The notes beneath the pieces are model-generated. The model searched no databases. It was not told where the DNA came from and saw only the letters and a list, made by a program, of their open reading frames with translations. DNA of 64,000 nucleotides, taken from assembly GCF_001457475.1 (NCBI RefSeq), contig NZ_LN831029.1, positions 930,001 through 994,000 of the forward strand, read 5' to 3'. Below are positions 10,384 through 19,609 of the stretch, one piece after another (positions within the stretch are counted from its first letter, which is position 1; each line of letters opens with the position of its first letter). Source of the DNA: Achromobacter xylosoxidans (GTDB lineage: Bacteria > Pseudomonadota > Gammaproteobacteria > Burkholderiales > Burkholderiaceae_B). The translations under genes and the position numbers were made by a program.

Positions 10384-11520
10384 TTAAGCGATGAGAGGTG
10401 GCGGGAAACCCTGCACGTGGGGTTCCCCGGTTATGCCGAGGTCTTGCAGCGCGCCGCCCATGGCGTCGACCGCAAGCCGCATCTGGTCGGGCCCGAAGGC
10501 GCCGATGCAACCGACCCGGAAAGTGGGCGGTTCGGTGTTGGTGAAATTGCTGAGCACGAAGCCACGTTGCTTGACCGCGTCCACGAACAGCTGCAGGTTC
10601 CAGGTCGGCGCGTCGGGCGCGTGCACGTTGACGACGATGGGGCCTTGCAGCGCGGGCGGCAGGTAGGGGCTGAGCCCCAGGCCGGCCACGCCGTCGTAGA
10701 GGGCGCGCATGTTGGCGGTGTAGCGCGCCAGGCGGGCTTCGCGGCCTTCCTGATGATACAGCTCCAGCGCCACGGCCAGCGCCGCCAGTGTCGGCGCCGG
10801 CGGCGTGAAGCGCGGGCCGGCGTTGGGCGCCAGGGTGTGCTGGTAGATGTCGGCCAGGTCCAGCGACCAGCTGCCGGCGTTGCCGCGCGCCGCTTCCAGG
10901 CTGTCGCGGCGGCCCACCACGAAGGCGGCGCCGGGCAAGCCCTCCAGGCATTTGTTGGCGGTCAGCACCACGGCGTCCACGGCGGGCAGGGCGCGCATGT
11001 CGAGCGGCAATGCGCCGAACGCCGAGACCGCGTCAACGATGACGCGGCGGCCCAGAGAATGGGCGATGCGGGCCAGTTCCGGCACGTCATGGCAGATGCC
11101 GCTGCCGGTCTCGCTGTAGACCAGCGCCACGTGCGTCAGGCTCGGGTTCTGCTCCAGCGCCTGCGCCACGGCCAGGGGATCGACGCGGTCGCGCGCGCCC
11201 ACGTACAGCGGCACGGCGACGCGGCCGGCCTCGGCGGCCAGTTTCTGCAGGCGGCCGGCGTAGGCGCCGGTGGAGGGCACCAGCAGGCGGCCGCCGGGCG
11301 GCACCAGGGTGCGGATGGCGGCTTCCACCGCGAAATGGCCGCAGCCCGGCAGCGCCAGCGCCACGTGCTCAGCCGCATCGGCCTCGGCCACGCGCAGCAC
11401 GTCGGCGCAGACCTGGCGGTACAGCGCGCGGAATTCGTTGTCCCAGGGCGCGTAGTCCTGCGCCATGGCGGCCTTGACCCGCGCATCGGTCGTGACCGGG
11501 CCGGGAATCAGCAGAAGCAT
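10384..11520 (-). CDS. PLP-dependent aminotransferase, 2-aminoethylphosphonate-pyruvate transaminase (PhnW)-like
   Basis: A 378-residue class V aminotransferase. It opens with [20 protein letters not shown], the PhnW/serine-glyoxylate transaminase N-terminus. [10 protein letters not shown] supplies Asp163, which should contact the PLP nitrogen, and [12 protein letters not shown] supplies the Schiff-base Lys190. PhnW converts 2-aminoethylphosphonate plus pyruvate to phosphonoacetaldehyde plus alanine. The APWDNEF and CLEGLPG segments favour PhnW over alanine-glyoxylate transaminase. No phosphonatase (phnX), phosphonoacetaldehyde dehydrogenase or phosphonate transporter is nearby, so the real substrate is uncertain. 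Confidence 0.75.
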   Translation of the reverse strand: MLLLIPGPVTTDARVKAAMAQDYAPWDNEFRALYRQVCADVLRVAEADAAEHVALALPGCGHFAVEAAIRTLVPPGGRLLVPSTGAYAGRLQKLAAEAGRVAVPLYVGARDRVDPLAVAQALEQNPSLTHVALVYSETGSGICHDVPELARIAHSLGRRVIVDAVSAFGALPLDMRALPAVDAVVLTANKCLEGLPGAAFVVGRRDSLEAARGNAGSWSLDLADIYQHTLAPNAGPRFTPPAPTLAALAVALELYHQEGREARLARYTANMRALYDGVAGLGLSPYLPPALQGPIVVNVHAPDAPTWNLQLFVDAVKQRGFVLSNFTNTEPPTFRVGCIGAFGPDQMRLAVDAMGGALQDLGITGEPHVQGFPPPLIA

Positions 11521-11572
11521 GGGGTTGTCTCCGTGGGGGCTGGGCCGATTGCGGGAGCGTCTCGCACCGACC

Positions 11573-12556
11573 CTAGAATTGCGGCAGCGAGGCCGGGTCG
11601 TGGCGCCGCAGCACGTTCTTGGCTTCCTCGAAATCGGGCAGGATCTGGCCGACCTCGCGCCAGAAATCCTGGCTGTGGTTCATTTCGCGCAGGTGCGCCA
11701 GTTCGTGCGCGATGACGTAGTCGATGATGGCCGGCGCGAAATGGATCAGGCGCCAGTTCAGCATGATGTTGCCGTCGCTGGTGCACGAGCCCCAGCGCGT
11801 GGCGGCGGACGACAGGCGCCAGCGGCGGATCTTCAGGCCGCTGATCTGCAGGAAGTGCGCCAGCCGGGCGCCGAACCAGGCGCCGGCGCGCTGTTGCAGC
11901 CAGGCCTGGGCGGCGTCGCGGATGCGGCCCTGGTCGGCGTCGGCCGGCAGCGCCAGCCACAGCGTGTCGCCGTCGGCCGGGGCTTCGGCATCGCCGGACA
12001 GGCGGGTCTGGCGGCTGTCGCCGCCCACGCCCAGGACGATGCGCCTGCCCAGGTAAGGCAGTTCGCCGCCGGCCTGCCAACGCGTGTGCGCCATGGCCAG
12101 CTGCTGCTTGCGGGTGTGCCATTCGCGCAGCTTGGCGACGATCCAGCGGGATTTCTCGCGCACCGCGTCGTCGATCTGTGCCAGCGTGACCCAGTTGGGC
12201 GCCGTGACGCGCAGGCCGTCGTCGGTGATGACGAAGCCGATGCTGCGGCGGCGCGAGCGCAGCAGCACGAAGCCGATGGGCTGCGGATCGGTGTCCACCT
12301 CGCGCCAGCGCGCGCCGGGTGGCAGCGGATCGGGGCAGGGGGTGGGCACGCGCGCCGCCGCATTGGGCGACAGCGTCAGCAGCGGTTCGCCGGCCGGCTT
12401 GGGCGCGGATGGCGCGGGGGGAGGGAACAGCGGGGCGGGCGGCGTGGCCACGGGTGCCGGGCGCGCCGCGGGGGACGCGGTCAGCGGCGACGCGTCCGTG
12501 GACGCGTCGGAGTCTTGCACGTCGAACAGGAGTTCGAGCTGGTCAGTGCTGGGCAT
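11573..12556 (-). CDS. YgjP/SprT-like (DUF45) zinc metallopeptidase domain protein
   Basis: A 327-residue protein. The C-terminal two thirds match the YgjP family: TRWGSCTSDGNIMLNWRLI followed by the zinc-binding HELAHLREMNH and a downstream WREVGQILPDF. The first 90 residues are low-complexity, Ala/Pro-rich and probably disordered. The physiological substrate of this family is not well established. The start MPSTDQLELLFDVQ overlaps the end of the plsC-like gene by 14 bases, so translation is probably coupled in the glyQ-to-ygjP run. Confidence 0.88.
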   Translation of the reverse strand: MPSTDQLELLFDVQDSDASTDASPLTASPAARPAPVATPPAPLFPPPAPSAPKPAGEPLLTLSPNAAARVPTPCPDPLPPGARWREVDTDPQPIGFVLLRSRRRSIGFVITDDGLRVTAPNWVTLAQIDDAVREKSRWIVAKLREWHTRKQQLAMAHTRWQAGGELPYLGRRIVLGVGGDSRQTRLSGDAEAPADGDTLWLALPADADQGRIRDAAQAWLQQRAGAWFGARLAHFLQISGLKIRRWRLSSAATRWGSCTSDGNIMLNWRLIHFAPAIIDYVIAHELAHLREMNHSQDFWREVGQILPDFEEAKNVLRRHDPASLPQF

Positions 12557-13271
12557 ACCTTTCTGGATTGAGACGCCGCATTTCCCCTTCGATCCAGTCC
12601 TGCACTTTCTGGTTCAGTTCCTCGGGGGAGATTCCCTTCGATTCTATCGCGGGACCGATGGACAGCGTAACCAGGCCTGGATATTTGACGAAGGCATTGC
12701 GGCGCCAGCATTCGCCGGCGTTGTGCGCCACCGGGATGACCACCGCGCCGGTGCGCGAGGCCAGCAACGCGCCGCCCATCTTGAAGCGCGCGGTCTTGCC
12801 GGGCGGCACGCGGGTGCCTTCCGGGAACAGCAGCGGCCAGCGGCCTTCGTCCAGCCGGACCTGTCCCTGCTTGACCACCTGTTCGAAGGCGTCGCGGCCC
12901 TTGGAGCGGTCGATGGCGATCATGCGCAGCAACGCCAGGCCCCAGCCGAAGAACGGCACCATGTGCAGTTCCTTCTTGTAGACGAAGCACACTTCGCGCG
13001 GCATGTAGGCCGGGAAGAACAGCGTTTCCCAGGCCGACTGGTGCTTGGACAGCAGCACCGCCGGGCCGTCGGGCAGGTTTTCCCAGCCCTTGACCTGCCA
13101 GCGGATGCCGCAGAACACCTTGGCGCCCCAGATGGCCAGGCGCGGCCAGCCCACCGTGAGCTTGTAGCGCAGGTGCAGCGGCAGCGGCGCCCACAGCACG
13201 CAAGCGAAGGCATAGGGGATGACCGTGATGGCCAGGAACAGGAAATACAGGAGCGAGCGCAGCCGGGCCAT
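12543..13271 (-). CDS. plsC: 1-acyl-sn-glycerol-3-phosphate acyltransferase (PlsC family)
   Basis: Likely acylates lysophosphatidic acid to phosphatidic acid at the inner membrane. The 242-residue product has an N-terminal hydrophobic helix (about 7-30), the acyltransferase box KHQSAWE (His77, with Glu82 where the classical HX4D motif has Asp), and the glycerol-phosphate-binding FPEGTR (149-154). The ATG at 13271 shares one base with the gmhB stop (TGATG), which fixes the start and implies translational coupling. The gene lies between gmhB and the ygjP-like gene. Acylation of a lysophospholipid other than LPA cannot be excluded. Confidence 0.88.
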   Translation of the reverse strand: MARLRSLLYFLFLAITVIPYAFACVLWAPLPLHLRYKLTVGWPRLAIWGAKVFCGIRWQVKGWENLPDGPAVLLSKHQSAWETLFFPAYMPREVCFVYKKELHMVPFFGWGLALLRMIAIDRSKGRDAFEQVVKQGQVRLDEGRWPLLFPEGTRVPPGKTARFKMGGALLASRTGAVVIPVAHNAGECWRRNAFVKYPGLVTLSIGPAIESKGISPEELNQKVQDWIEGEMRRLNPERYAQH

Positions 13272-13810
13272 CAGTTGTCCTGCAGCAGGGCGTCGGCCAC
13301 GGCCGACAGGTCGTCGCAGACCCGGGTGTTCTCGGGCAGGCCGCCCTTGGCCAGCGTCTTCTTGCCGTTGCCGGTCAGCACCAGCCAGGGCGAGCAGCCC
13401 GCGGCGCTGGAGGCCTGCAGGTCGCGCAGCGAGTCGCCCACGGCCGGCACGCCGGCCAGGTTGACGTCGTAGCGATGGCCGATCTGCTCGAACATGCCGG
13501 GACGCGGCTTGCGGCAGGTGCAGTCGTCGTCCGGGCCGTGCGGGCACATGAAGACGGCGTCCACGCTGCCGCCGACGGCGGCCAGCTCGCGCCGCATCTT
13601 GGCGTGGATGGCGGTCAGCGTGTCCATGTCGAACAGGCCGCGCGCCAGGCCGGACTGGTTGGTGGCGACCACCACCGTCCAGTCCGCCTGCGTCAGGCGG
13701 GCGATGGCCTGCAGGCTGCCGGGCAGGGCGATCCATTCGTCGGGATTCTTGACGAACGCATCGCTGTCCTGGTTGATGACGCCGTCGCGGTCGAGGATGA
13801 TGAGCTTCAC
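13271..13810 (-). CDS. gmhB: D-glycero-beta-D-manno-heptose 1,7-bisphosphate 7-phosphatase
   Basis: Dephosphorylates heptose 1,7-bisphosphate on the way to ADP-heptose for the LPS inner core. The 179-residue HAD-family protein begins MKLIILDRDGVINQDSD, with the nucleophile and acid/base aspartates in DRDG, and continues VVVATNQSGLARG. The zinc-binding segment CPHGPDDDCTCRKP marks GmhB rather than histidinol phosphatase. Its start overlaps the glyS stop by 4 bases and its stop overlaps the plsC start. Confidence 0.93.
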   Translation of the reverse strand: MKLIILDRDGVINQDSDAFVKNPDEWIALPGSLQAIARLTQADWTVVVATNQSGLARGLFDMDTLTAIHAKMRRELAAVGGSVDAVFMCPHGPDDDCTCRKPRPGMFEQIGHRYDVNLAGVPAVGDSLRDLQASSAAGCSPWLVLTGNGKKTLAKGGLPENTRVCDDLSAVADALLQDN

Positions 13811-15945
13811 TGTGCCAGCCTGGAAATGTCAGCGACCTGGTTCATCAGGGTGTGCAGCTGGCCCAGCAGCGCCAGCCGGTTGGCGCGCACCGCCGGGTCC
13901 TCGGCCATGACCATGACGTCGGCGAAGAAGGCGTCCACCGGTTCGCGGGCCTGGGCCAGCGTGCGCAGGTTGGCGGCGAAGTCGCCGGCGGCCAGTTGCG
14001 CCTCGGCCTGCGGGCGCAGCGCGGCGATGGCGGCGGCCAGCGCCTTTTCGGCGGGCTCGACCAGCGCGGCGTCATTGACCGCGCCGATCTCGCCTTCGGC
14101 CTTCTTGAGCAGGTTGCCGATGCGCTTGTTGGCGGCCGCCAGGCTGGCGGCCTCGGGCATCTGCGCGAAGGCGGCGGCGGCGCGCACGCGCTCGGCCACC
14201 TGGTGCAGCGGCGGCGTCAGGGCGATGACGGCCTCGACCGCGTTGCGGTCGTGTTCGTTGATCAGCTGGTTGCGGTAGCGTTCGTAGATGAAGGCGCGCA
14301 CTTCCGCCAGCGTGTCGGCGGGGATCTTGCCGGCCGGGAAGGTGGCGGCGGTGGCGGCCAGCAGGCCGTCCAGCGACAGCGGGCCGTCCTGGTTGAGCTT
14401 GAGCCAGCCGCCGGCGGCCAGTTGCTCGAAGGCGCTGATCAGGCCCAGCGCGGCGCGGCGCAGGCCGAAGGGGTCGCGTTCGCCGGTGGGCGCCAGGCCG
14501 ATGGCCCAGATGCCGACCAGGGTCTCGGCGCGTTCGGCGATGAACAGCGTGGCGGCGGTCAGGTCGTCCTGCGAAACCGGCGTGTCGTAACGGTTGCGGT
14601 ACTGGGTGCGCAGCGCCTGCACGACGCTGTCCGGCTCGCCGTCGCCGGCGGCGTAGTAGGCGCCCATGATGCCTTGCAGCTCGGGGAACTCGCCCACCAT
14701 GTTCGAGCCCAGGTCGGCCTTGGCCAGCAGCGCGGCGCGGTCGGCGGCGGCGACATCGCCGCCCAGCTTGCCAGCCACGTCGCGGGCGATGGCGCGCACG
14801 CGCTCGACGCGTTCGAGCTGGGTGCCCAGCTTGTTGTGGTAGACGATCGAGCCCAGTTGCTCGACGCGCGCGGCCAGCGGCGTCTTGCGGTCGGTCTCGA
14901 AGAAGAACTGGGCGTCGGCCAGGCGCGGACGCACCACGCGCTGATTGCCTTCGACGATGTTCACCGGGTTGTCCGTGCGCATGTTGCTCACGATCAGGAA
15001 GCGGTGCGTCAGGCGTCCGCTGGCCGGGTCGAACAGCGGGAAGTACTTCTGGTTCAGGCGCATCGTCAGGATCAGGCATTCCTGCGGCACTTGCAGGAAC
15101 TGTTCCTCGAACTCGCCGACGTAGACGGTGGGGTGTTCGACCAGGGCGGTGACTTCATCGAGCAGGGCGGCCACTTCGGGGTCGTCGCCCAGCGTGGCCG
15201 ACAGACGACCGGCGTGGTCCAGCAGCTGGCGCTGGATCTCGTCGCGGCGGCCTTCGAACGAGGCCACCACGCGGCCCTTCTCGGCCAGGGTGGCGGCGTA
15301 GGCGTCGGCATCGGCGATGGCGATGGCGCCGCTGCTCATGTAGCGGTGGCCCAGCGTGTCGCGGCCGGCGGTCAGGCCGAGGGCGCTGACGGGAACCACG
15401 TCGGCGCCGAACAGCGCGATCAGGCCGTGCGCCGGGCGCACGAACTTGACGGTGGTCTCGCCGTCGGCCAGCTGGTAGCGCATGACCTTGGGGATCGGCA
15501 GGCCGTCGATGGCCGCGTCGATGCCTTCCTGCAGGCCGACGGCCAGCGCGGCGCCGGGGGCGGTGCCGCGGGCGACCAGGTAATCCTGCTTGCCGTCGGA
15601 TTCACGTTCCAGGGTGGCCAGGTCGATGTTTTCCAGGCCCTTGGCGGCCAGCTTCTTCTGCAGCGCCGGGGTGGCCTTGCCGTCTTCGGTCAGGCCGATC
15701 TTCACCGGCATCAGCTTTTCGGCGTAGGCCTGATCGGGCGCCTGCGCCAGCACGGCCGACAGGCGCACCGCCAGGCGGCGCGGCGTGGCGTACGGCTCGA
15801 CGGCGCAGCCGTCGGCCAGCAGGCCGTGGCGCGCCAGCGTGGCGCGCACGCCTTCGGCGAAAGCCTGGCCCAGCTTCTGCAGGGCCTTGGGCGGGAGTTC
15901 TTCGGTCAGCAGCTCGACCAGCAGGGGGCGGATGTTCGTCGTCAT
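13807..15945 (-). CDS. glyS: Glycyl-tRNA synthetase beta subunit
   Basis: Beta subunit of the tetrameric bacterial GlyRS; it binds and edits tRNA(Gly). The 712-residue product begins MTTNIRPLLVELLTEELPPK, the family N-terminus, contains EHPTVYVGEF and the HD-type segment around VYHNKLG, and ends with the anticodon-binding-like helical domain (AREPVDAFFADVMVMAED). Length is normal. The ATG directly follows the glyQ stop (TAAATG), so the two subunits are translationally coupled. Confidence 0.97.
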   Translation of the reverse strand: MTTNIRPLLVELLTEELPPKALQKLGQAFAEGVRATLARHGLLADGCAVEPYATPRRLAVRLSAVLAQAPDQAYAEKLMPVKIGLTEDGKATPALQKKLAAKGLENIDLATLERESDGKQDYLVARGTAPGAALAVGLQEGIDAAIDGLPIPKVMRYQLADGETTVKFVRPAHGLIALFGADVVPVSALGLTAGRDTLGHRYMSSGAIAIADADAYAATLAEKGRVVASFEGRRDEIQRQLLDHAGRLSATLGDDPEVAALLDEVTALVEHPTVYVGEFEEQFLQVPQECLILTMRLNQKYFPLFDPASGRLTHRFLIVSNMRTDNPVNIVEGNQRVVRPRLADAQFFFETDRKTPLAARVEQLGSIVYHNKLGTQLERVERVRAIARDVAGKLGGDVAAADRAALLAKADLGSNMVGEFPELQGIMGAYYAAGDGEPDSVVQALRTQYRNRYDTPVSQDDLTAATLFIAERAETLVGIWAIGLAPTGERDPFGLRRAALGLISAFEQLAAGGWLKLNQDGPLSLDGLLAATAATFPAGKIPADTLAEVRAFIYERYRNQLINEHDRNAVEAVIALTPPLHQVAERVRAAAAFAQMPEAASLAAANKRIGNLLKKAEGEIGAVNDAALVEPAEKALAAAIAALRPQAEAQLAAGDFAANLRTLAQAREPVDAFFADVMVMAEDPAVRANRLALLGQLHTLMNQVADISRLAQ

Positions 15946-16857
15946 TTATGCAGCCTCCCCGGCGGCCTTGTCGCGGCCCAGCATGGGAAAGCCCAGTCGT
16001 TCGCGGGAATCGTAGTAGGCCTGCGCGACGGCGCGCGACAGGTTGCGGATGCGGCCGATGTAGGCGGCGCGCTCGGTGACGCTGATCGCGCCGCGCGCGT
16101 CCAGCATGTTGAAGGTGTGCGCGGCCTTGAGCGTGGCTTCATAGGCCGGCAGGGCCAGCGGCACGTCCATCAGGCGCTTGGCCTCGGCTTCGTAGTCGTT
16201 GAAGTGCGCGAACAGCATCTCGGCCGACGAATATTCGAAGTTGTAGGTGGACTGTTCCACTTCGTTCTGGTGGAACACGTCGCGGTACAGCACGCGGCGG
16301 CCGTTGGCGCCTTCGGTCCAGACCAGGTCGTACACGCTCTGCACGTCCTGCAGGTACATGGCCAGGCGCTCCAGGCCGTAGGTGATCTCGCCCGTGGTCG
16401 GGGTGCAATCCAGGCCGCCGACCTGCTGGAAGTAGGTGAACTGGGTCACTTCCATGCCGTTCAGCCACACTTCCCAGCCCAGGCCCCAGGCGCCCAGCGT
16501 CGGGTTTTCCCAGTCGTCCTCGACGAAACGGATGTCGTGCTGCGTGGGGTCGATGCCCAGCGCCTTGAGCGAGCCGATGTACAGGTCCAGGATTTCCGGG
16601 GGCGCGGGTTTCAGCACCACCTGGTACTGGTAGTAGTGCTGCAGGCGGTTGGGGTTCTCGCCGTAGCGGCCATCCTTGGGGCGGCGCGAGGGCTGCACGT
16701 AGGCCGCGCGCCAGGGCTCCGGGCCGATCGCCCGCAGGAAAGTGGCGGTGTGCGAGGTGCCGGCGCCGACTTCCATGTCGTAGGGCTGCAGCAGGGCGCA
16801 ACCCTGCTTGTCCCAGTATTCCTGGAGCGTAAGGATGATTTGCTGAAAGGTGAGCAT
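15946..16857 (-). CDS. glyQ: Glycyl-tRNA synthetase alpha subunit
   Basis: Catalytic alpha subunit that makes glycyl-adenylate. The 303-residue protein has the expected N-terminus [20 protein letters not shown], the class II motif region [15 protein letters not shown], and [15 protein letters not shown]. It is the first gene of a five-gene minus-strand run (glyQ-glyS-gmhB-plsC-ygjP). Its promoter must lie in the 270-base interval shared with the divergent crotonase gene. Confidence 0.98.
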   Translation of the reverse strand: MLTFQQIILTLQEYWDKQGCALLQPYDMEVGAGTSHTATFLRAIGPEPWRAAYVQPSRRPKDGRYGENPNRLQHYYQYQVVLKPAPPEILDLYIGSLKALGIDPTQHDIRFVEDDWENPTLGAWGLGWEVWLNGMEVTQFTYFQQVGGLDCTPTTGEITYGLERLAMYLQDVQSVYDLVWTEGANGRRVLYRDVFHQNEVEQSTYNFEYSSAEMLFAHFNDYEAEAKRLMDVPLALPAYEATLKAAHTFNMLDARGAISVTERAAYIGRIRNLSRAVAQAYYDSRERLGFPMLGRDKAAGEAA

Positions 16858-16933
16858 AGGATTCTTGGAATTCGGTCGCCGGGCGACGTCTGCCGTGGGC
16901 GTGGGAAACCGGGCATTTTAACTGGCCCGGGGC

Positions 16934-17103
16934 GGCCCCGGGGCCGGACCCCGGGATTGGGGTCGCATCCAGGCGGTTACATCCTCGCGGTTACATATCG
17001 GGCGAGGCGTGCTCCAGGCGGACGTTGCTCCGCCGGCGCCCTGCGGCGGCCGGGCATTGGTCGTATCATTCCAGGTTGACCAGTCTTATATAAAACCAAT
17101 ATC
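16934..17103. promoter_or_regulatory. Divergent glyQ / crotonase upstream region with repeats
   Basis: The interval holds a perfect GGCCCCGGGGCC palindrome at 16934-16945, a GACCCC/GGGGTC hairpin (16947-16964), a direct repeat GCGGTTACAT at 16973-16982 and 16987-16996, and an imperfect inverted pair TTGGTC (17057-17062) / GACCAG (17078-17083). An A+T-rich patch (TTATATAAAA, 17086-17095) just before the crotonase gene is the likely promoter core, but no well-spaced sigma70 pair is obvious. Confidence 0.3.
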
Positions 17104-17127
17104 CAAAACCCCGGAAGGAGCATCCGC

Positions 17128-17895
17128 ATGTCTGACCTGATCAAGGTGGAAGTCGCCGACGGCATCCAGATCATCACCATCAACCGTCCCGAGGCCAAGA
17201 ACGCCATCAACCTGGAAACCGCCCAGGCCATGGCCGCCGCGCTGGACCAGCTGGACAGCCGCGACGACGTGCGCATCGGCATCCTGACGGGCGCGGGTGG
17301 CACGTTCTCGTCGGGCATGGACCTGAAAGCCTTCGCCAAGTCGGGCCAGCGTCCGTACGTGGAAGGCCGCGGTTTCGCCGGCCTGAACGAAGCGCCACCG
17401 AAAAAGCCGCTGATCGCCGCGGTCGAAGGTTATGCGCTGGCCGGCGGTTGCGAGATGGCCCTGGCGTCCGACCTGATCGTGGCCGCCAGCAATGCCAAGT
17501 TCGGCCTGCCCGAAGTCAAGCGCGGCCTGGTGGCCGGCGCCGGCGGCATGCTGCGCCTGCCGCGCCGCCTGCCGTACCACATCGCCATGGAAGTGATCCT
17601 GACCGGCGACATGCTGGGCGCTGAGCGCGCCTACGGCTTCGGCCTGGTGAACCGCCTGACCGAGCCGGGCGGCGCCCTGGCCGGCGCGCTGGAACTGGCC
17701 CGCGCCATCGTCGAGAACGGCCCGCTGTCGGTGCAGGCCGCCAAGAGCATCGTGGCGCAGTCCGGCGACTGGACCCAGGAAGAGATGTTCAACCGCCAGC
17801 GTCCGCTGATCGCCCACATCTTCTCGTCGGCCGACGCCAAGGAAGGCGCCACGGCTTTCGCCGAAAAGCGCAAGCCTGTCTGGCAAGGAAAATAA
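17128..17895 (+). CDS. Enoyl-CoA hydratase/isomerase family protein (crotonase)
   Basis: Probably hydrates trans-2-enoyl-CoA. The 255-residue protein has the crotonase core: ILTGAGGTFSSGMDLKAF (first oxyanion-hole and CoA region), then GYALAGGCEMALASD with the first catalytic glutamate and FGLPEVKRGL with the second. Both acid residues of true hydratases are therefore present. AAGGAG at 17113-17118 precedes the ATG. A strong terminator follows at once, so it looks like a monocistronic gene unlinked to the class I fumarase behind it. Substrate chain length cannot be read from the sequence. Confidence 0.9.
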   Translation: MSDLIKVEVADGIQIITINRPEAKNAINLETAQAMAAALDQLDSRDDVRIGILTGAGGTFSSGMDLKAFAKSGQRPYVEGRGFAGLNEAPPKKPLIAAVEGYALAGGCEMALASDLIVAASNAKFGLPEVKRGLVAGAGGMLRLPRRLPYHIAMEVILTGDMLGAERAYGFGLVNRLTEPGGALAGALELARAIVENGPLSVQAAKSIVAQSGDWTQEEMFNRQRPLIAHIFSSADAKEGATAFAEKRKPVWQGK

Positions 17896-17916
17896 AATAA
17901 GCTGCACCCCATCGCG

Positions 17917-17942
17917 CGCGGCCGGTTCGCCGGCCGCGTTTT
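17917..17942 (+). terminator. Rho-independent terminator with TTCG tetraloop
   Basis: A perfect 9-bp stem CGCGGCCGG / CCGGCCGCG closes the very stable TTCG tetraloop and is followed by TTTT. It ends the crotonase transcript 30 bases before the fumarase start. Confidence 0.88.
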
Positions 17943-17972
17943 CACGTTTCCCTCCGTAACCCGCATATCGCC

Positions 17973-19496
17973 ATGTCCGTCCTCATCAAAGAAGAAGACT
18001 TCATCCAGTCGATAGCCGATGGCATCCAGTTCATCAGCTATTACCACCCCGTCGACTACATCCGCCACCTGGCCCGCGCCTACGAGCGCGAGGAAAGCCC
18101 GGCCGCGCGCGACGCGATGGCGCAGATCCTGACCAACTCGCGCATGTGCGCCGAGGGCAAGCGCCCGCTGTGCCAGGACACCGGCATCGTCAACGTGTTC
18201 CTGAAGGTCGGCATGGGCGTGCGTTTCGACACCAAGCGCACCCTGCAGGAACTGTGCGACGAAGGCGTGCGCCGCGGCTACCTGAACCCGGACAATCCCC
18301 TGCGCGCCTCGGTGCTGGACGATCCGCTGTTCGCCCGCAAGAACACCCGCGACAACACGCCCTGTATCCTGCACGTCGAGCTTGTCCCGGGTGACAAGGT
18401 CGACGTGCAGCTGGCTTCGAAGGGCGGCGGTTCGGAAAACAAGTCCAAGTTCGCCATGCTCAACCCTAGCGATTCGCTGGTGGACTGGGTGCTCAAGACG
18501 GTCCCGACCATGGGCGCCGGCTGGTGTCCGCCGGGCATGCTGGGCATCGGCGTCGGCGGCACCGCCGAAAAGGCCATGCTGATGGCCAAGCAGTCGCTGA
18601 TGGAAGACATCGACATGTACGAACTGCTGGCCCGCGGCCCGCAGAACAAGCTCGAAGAACTGCGCATCGAGCTGTACGAAAAGGTCAACGCGCTGGGCAT
18701 CGGCGCCCAGGGCCTGGGCGGCCTGACCACCGTGCTGGACGTCAAGATCAACACCTTCCCGACGCACGCGGCCTCCAAGCCCGTCGCCATGATCCCGAAC
18801 TGCGCGGCCACCCGCCATGCCCACTTCGAGCTGGACGGCTCGGGCCCGGCGCGCCTGGACCCGCCGTCGCTGTCGGAATGGCCGGAAGTGCACTGGGCGC
18901 CGGACTACAACAAGTCCAAGCAGGTCGACCTGAACACGCTGACCAAGGAAGAAGTCGCCAGCTGGAAGCCGGGCCAGACCCTGCTGCTGTCGGGCAAGAT
19001 GCTGACCGGCCGCGACGCCGCGCACAAGCGCATCCAGGACATGCTGGCCAAGGGCGAGCCGCTGCCCGTGGACTTCACCAACCGCGTCATCTACTACGTC
19101 GGCCCGGTCGATCCGGTGCGCGACGAAGTGGTGGGCCCGGCTGGCCCGACCACCGCCACCCGCATGGACAAGTTCACCGACATGATGCTGGAGCAGACCG
19201 GCCTGATCGCCATGATCGGCAAGTCCGAGCGCGGCCCGGTCGCGATCGAGTCGATCAAGAAGCACGGCTCGGCCTACCTGATGGCCGTGGGCGGCGCGGC
19301 CTACCTGGTGTCCAAGGCAATCCGCGGCGCCAAGGTGCTGGGTTTCGCCGACCTGGGCATGGAAGCCATCTACGAGTTCGACGTGAAGGACATGCCGGTG
19401 ACTGTGGCGGTTGACGCCCAGGGCACTTCGGTCCACACCACCGGCCCGAAGGAATGGCAGGCCAGGATCGGCAAGATCCCGGTCGCCACCGCGTAA
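17973..19496 (+). CDS. fumA: Fumarate hydratase class I (Fe-S dependent)
   Basis: Interconverts fumarate and L-malate in the TCA cycle with an oxygen-sensitive 4Fe-4S cluster. The 507-residue single-chain form carries the alpha domain (CQDTGIVNVFLKVGMG with a cluster cysteine near residue 67; NCAATRHAHFELDG with another) and the C-terminal beta domain (about 330-507, GPTTATRMDKFTDMML). The start is the ATG in MSVLIKEEDFIQSIAD. Terminators bracket the gene on both sides, so it appears monocistronic. A class II fumarase (57008-58399) is also present, as in many Proteobacteria that swap the iron-free enzyme in under iron or oxidative stress. Confidence 0.95.
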   Translation: MSVLIKEEDFIQSIADGIQFISYYHPVDYIRHLARAYEREESPAARDAMAQILTNSRMCAEGKRPLCQDTGIVNVFLKVGMGVRFDTKRTLQELCDEGVRRGYLNPDNPLRASVLDDPLFARKNTRDNTPCILHVELVPGDKVDVQLASKGGGSENKSKFAMLNPSDSLVDWVLKTVPTMGAGWCPPGMLGIGVGGTAEKAMLMAKQSLMEDIDMYELLARGPQNKLEELRIELYEKVNALGIGAQGLGGLTTVLDVKINTFPTHAASKPVAMIPNCAATRHAHFELDGSGPARLDPPSLSEWPEVHWAPDYNKSKQVDLNTLTKEEVASWKPGQTLLLSGKMLTGRDAAHKRIQDMLAKGEPLPVDFTNRVIYYVGPVDPVRDEVVGPAGPTTATRMDKFTDMMLEQTGLIAMIGKSERGPVAIESIKKHGSAYLMAVGGAAYLVSKAIRGAKVLGFADLGMEAIYEFDVKDMPVTVAVDAQGTSVHTTGPKEWQARIGKIPVATA

Positions 19497-19517
19497 ACGG
19501 GCGACATGAACGCGAGA

Positions 19518-19545
19518 AGGGCGCCGGTGACGGCGCCCTTTTTTT
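19518..19545 (+). terminator. Rho-independent terminator after fumA
   Basis: AGGGCGCC / GGCGCCCT, 8-bp stem with loop GGTGAC, followed by T7. It lies 21 bases past the fumarase stop. On the minus strand no T-run follows, so it serves fumA only. Confidence 0.88.
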
Positions 19546-19609
19546 ATCCCCGGGACGTTTCGCGGCCTGCCGTCGGCACGGGCGCCCGTGGCCGCCCGAT
19601 CAGGGCCGG

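Noticed and set aside
13852..17079. A very long open frame on the plus strand opposite glyS-glyQ
   Set aside because: It is the G+C-rich antisense shadow of two certain genes; its translation is rich in Gly, Arg, Gln and Val with no recognisable domain.
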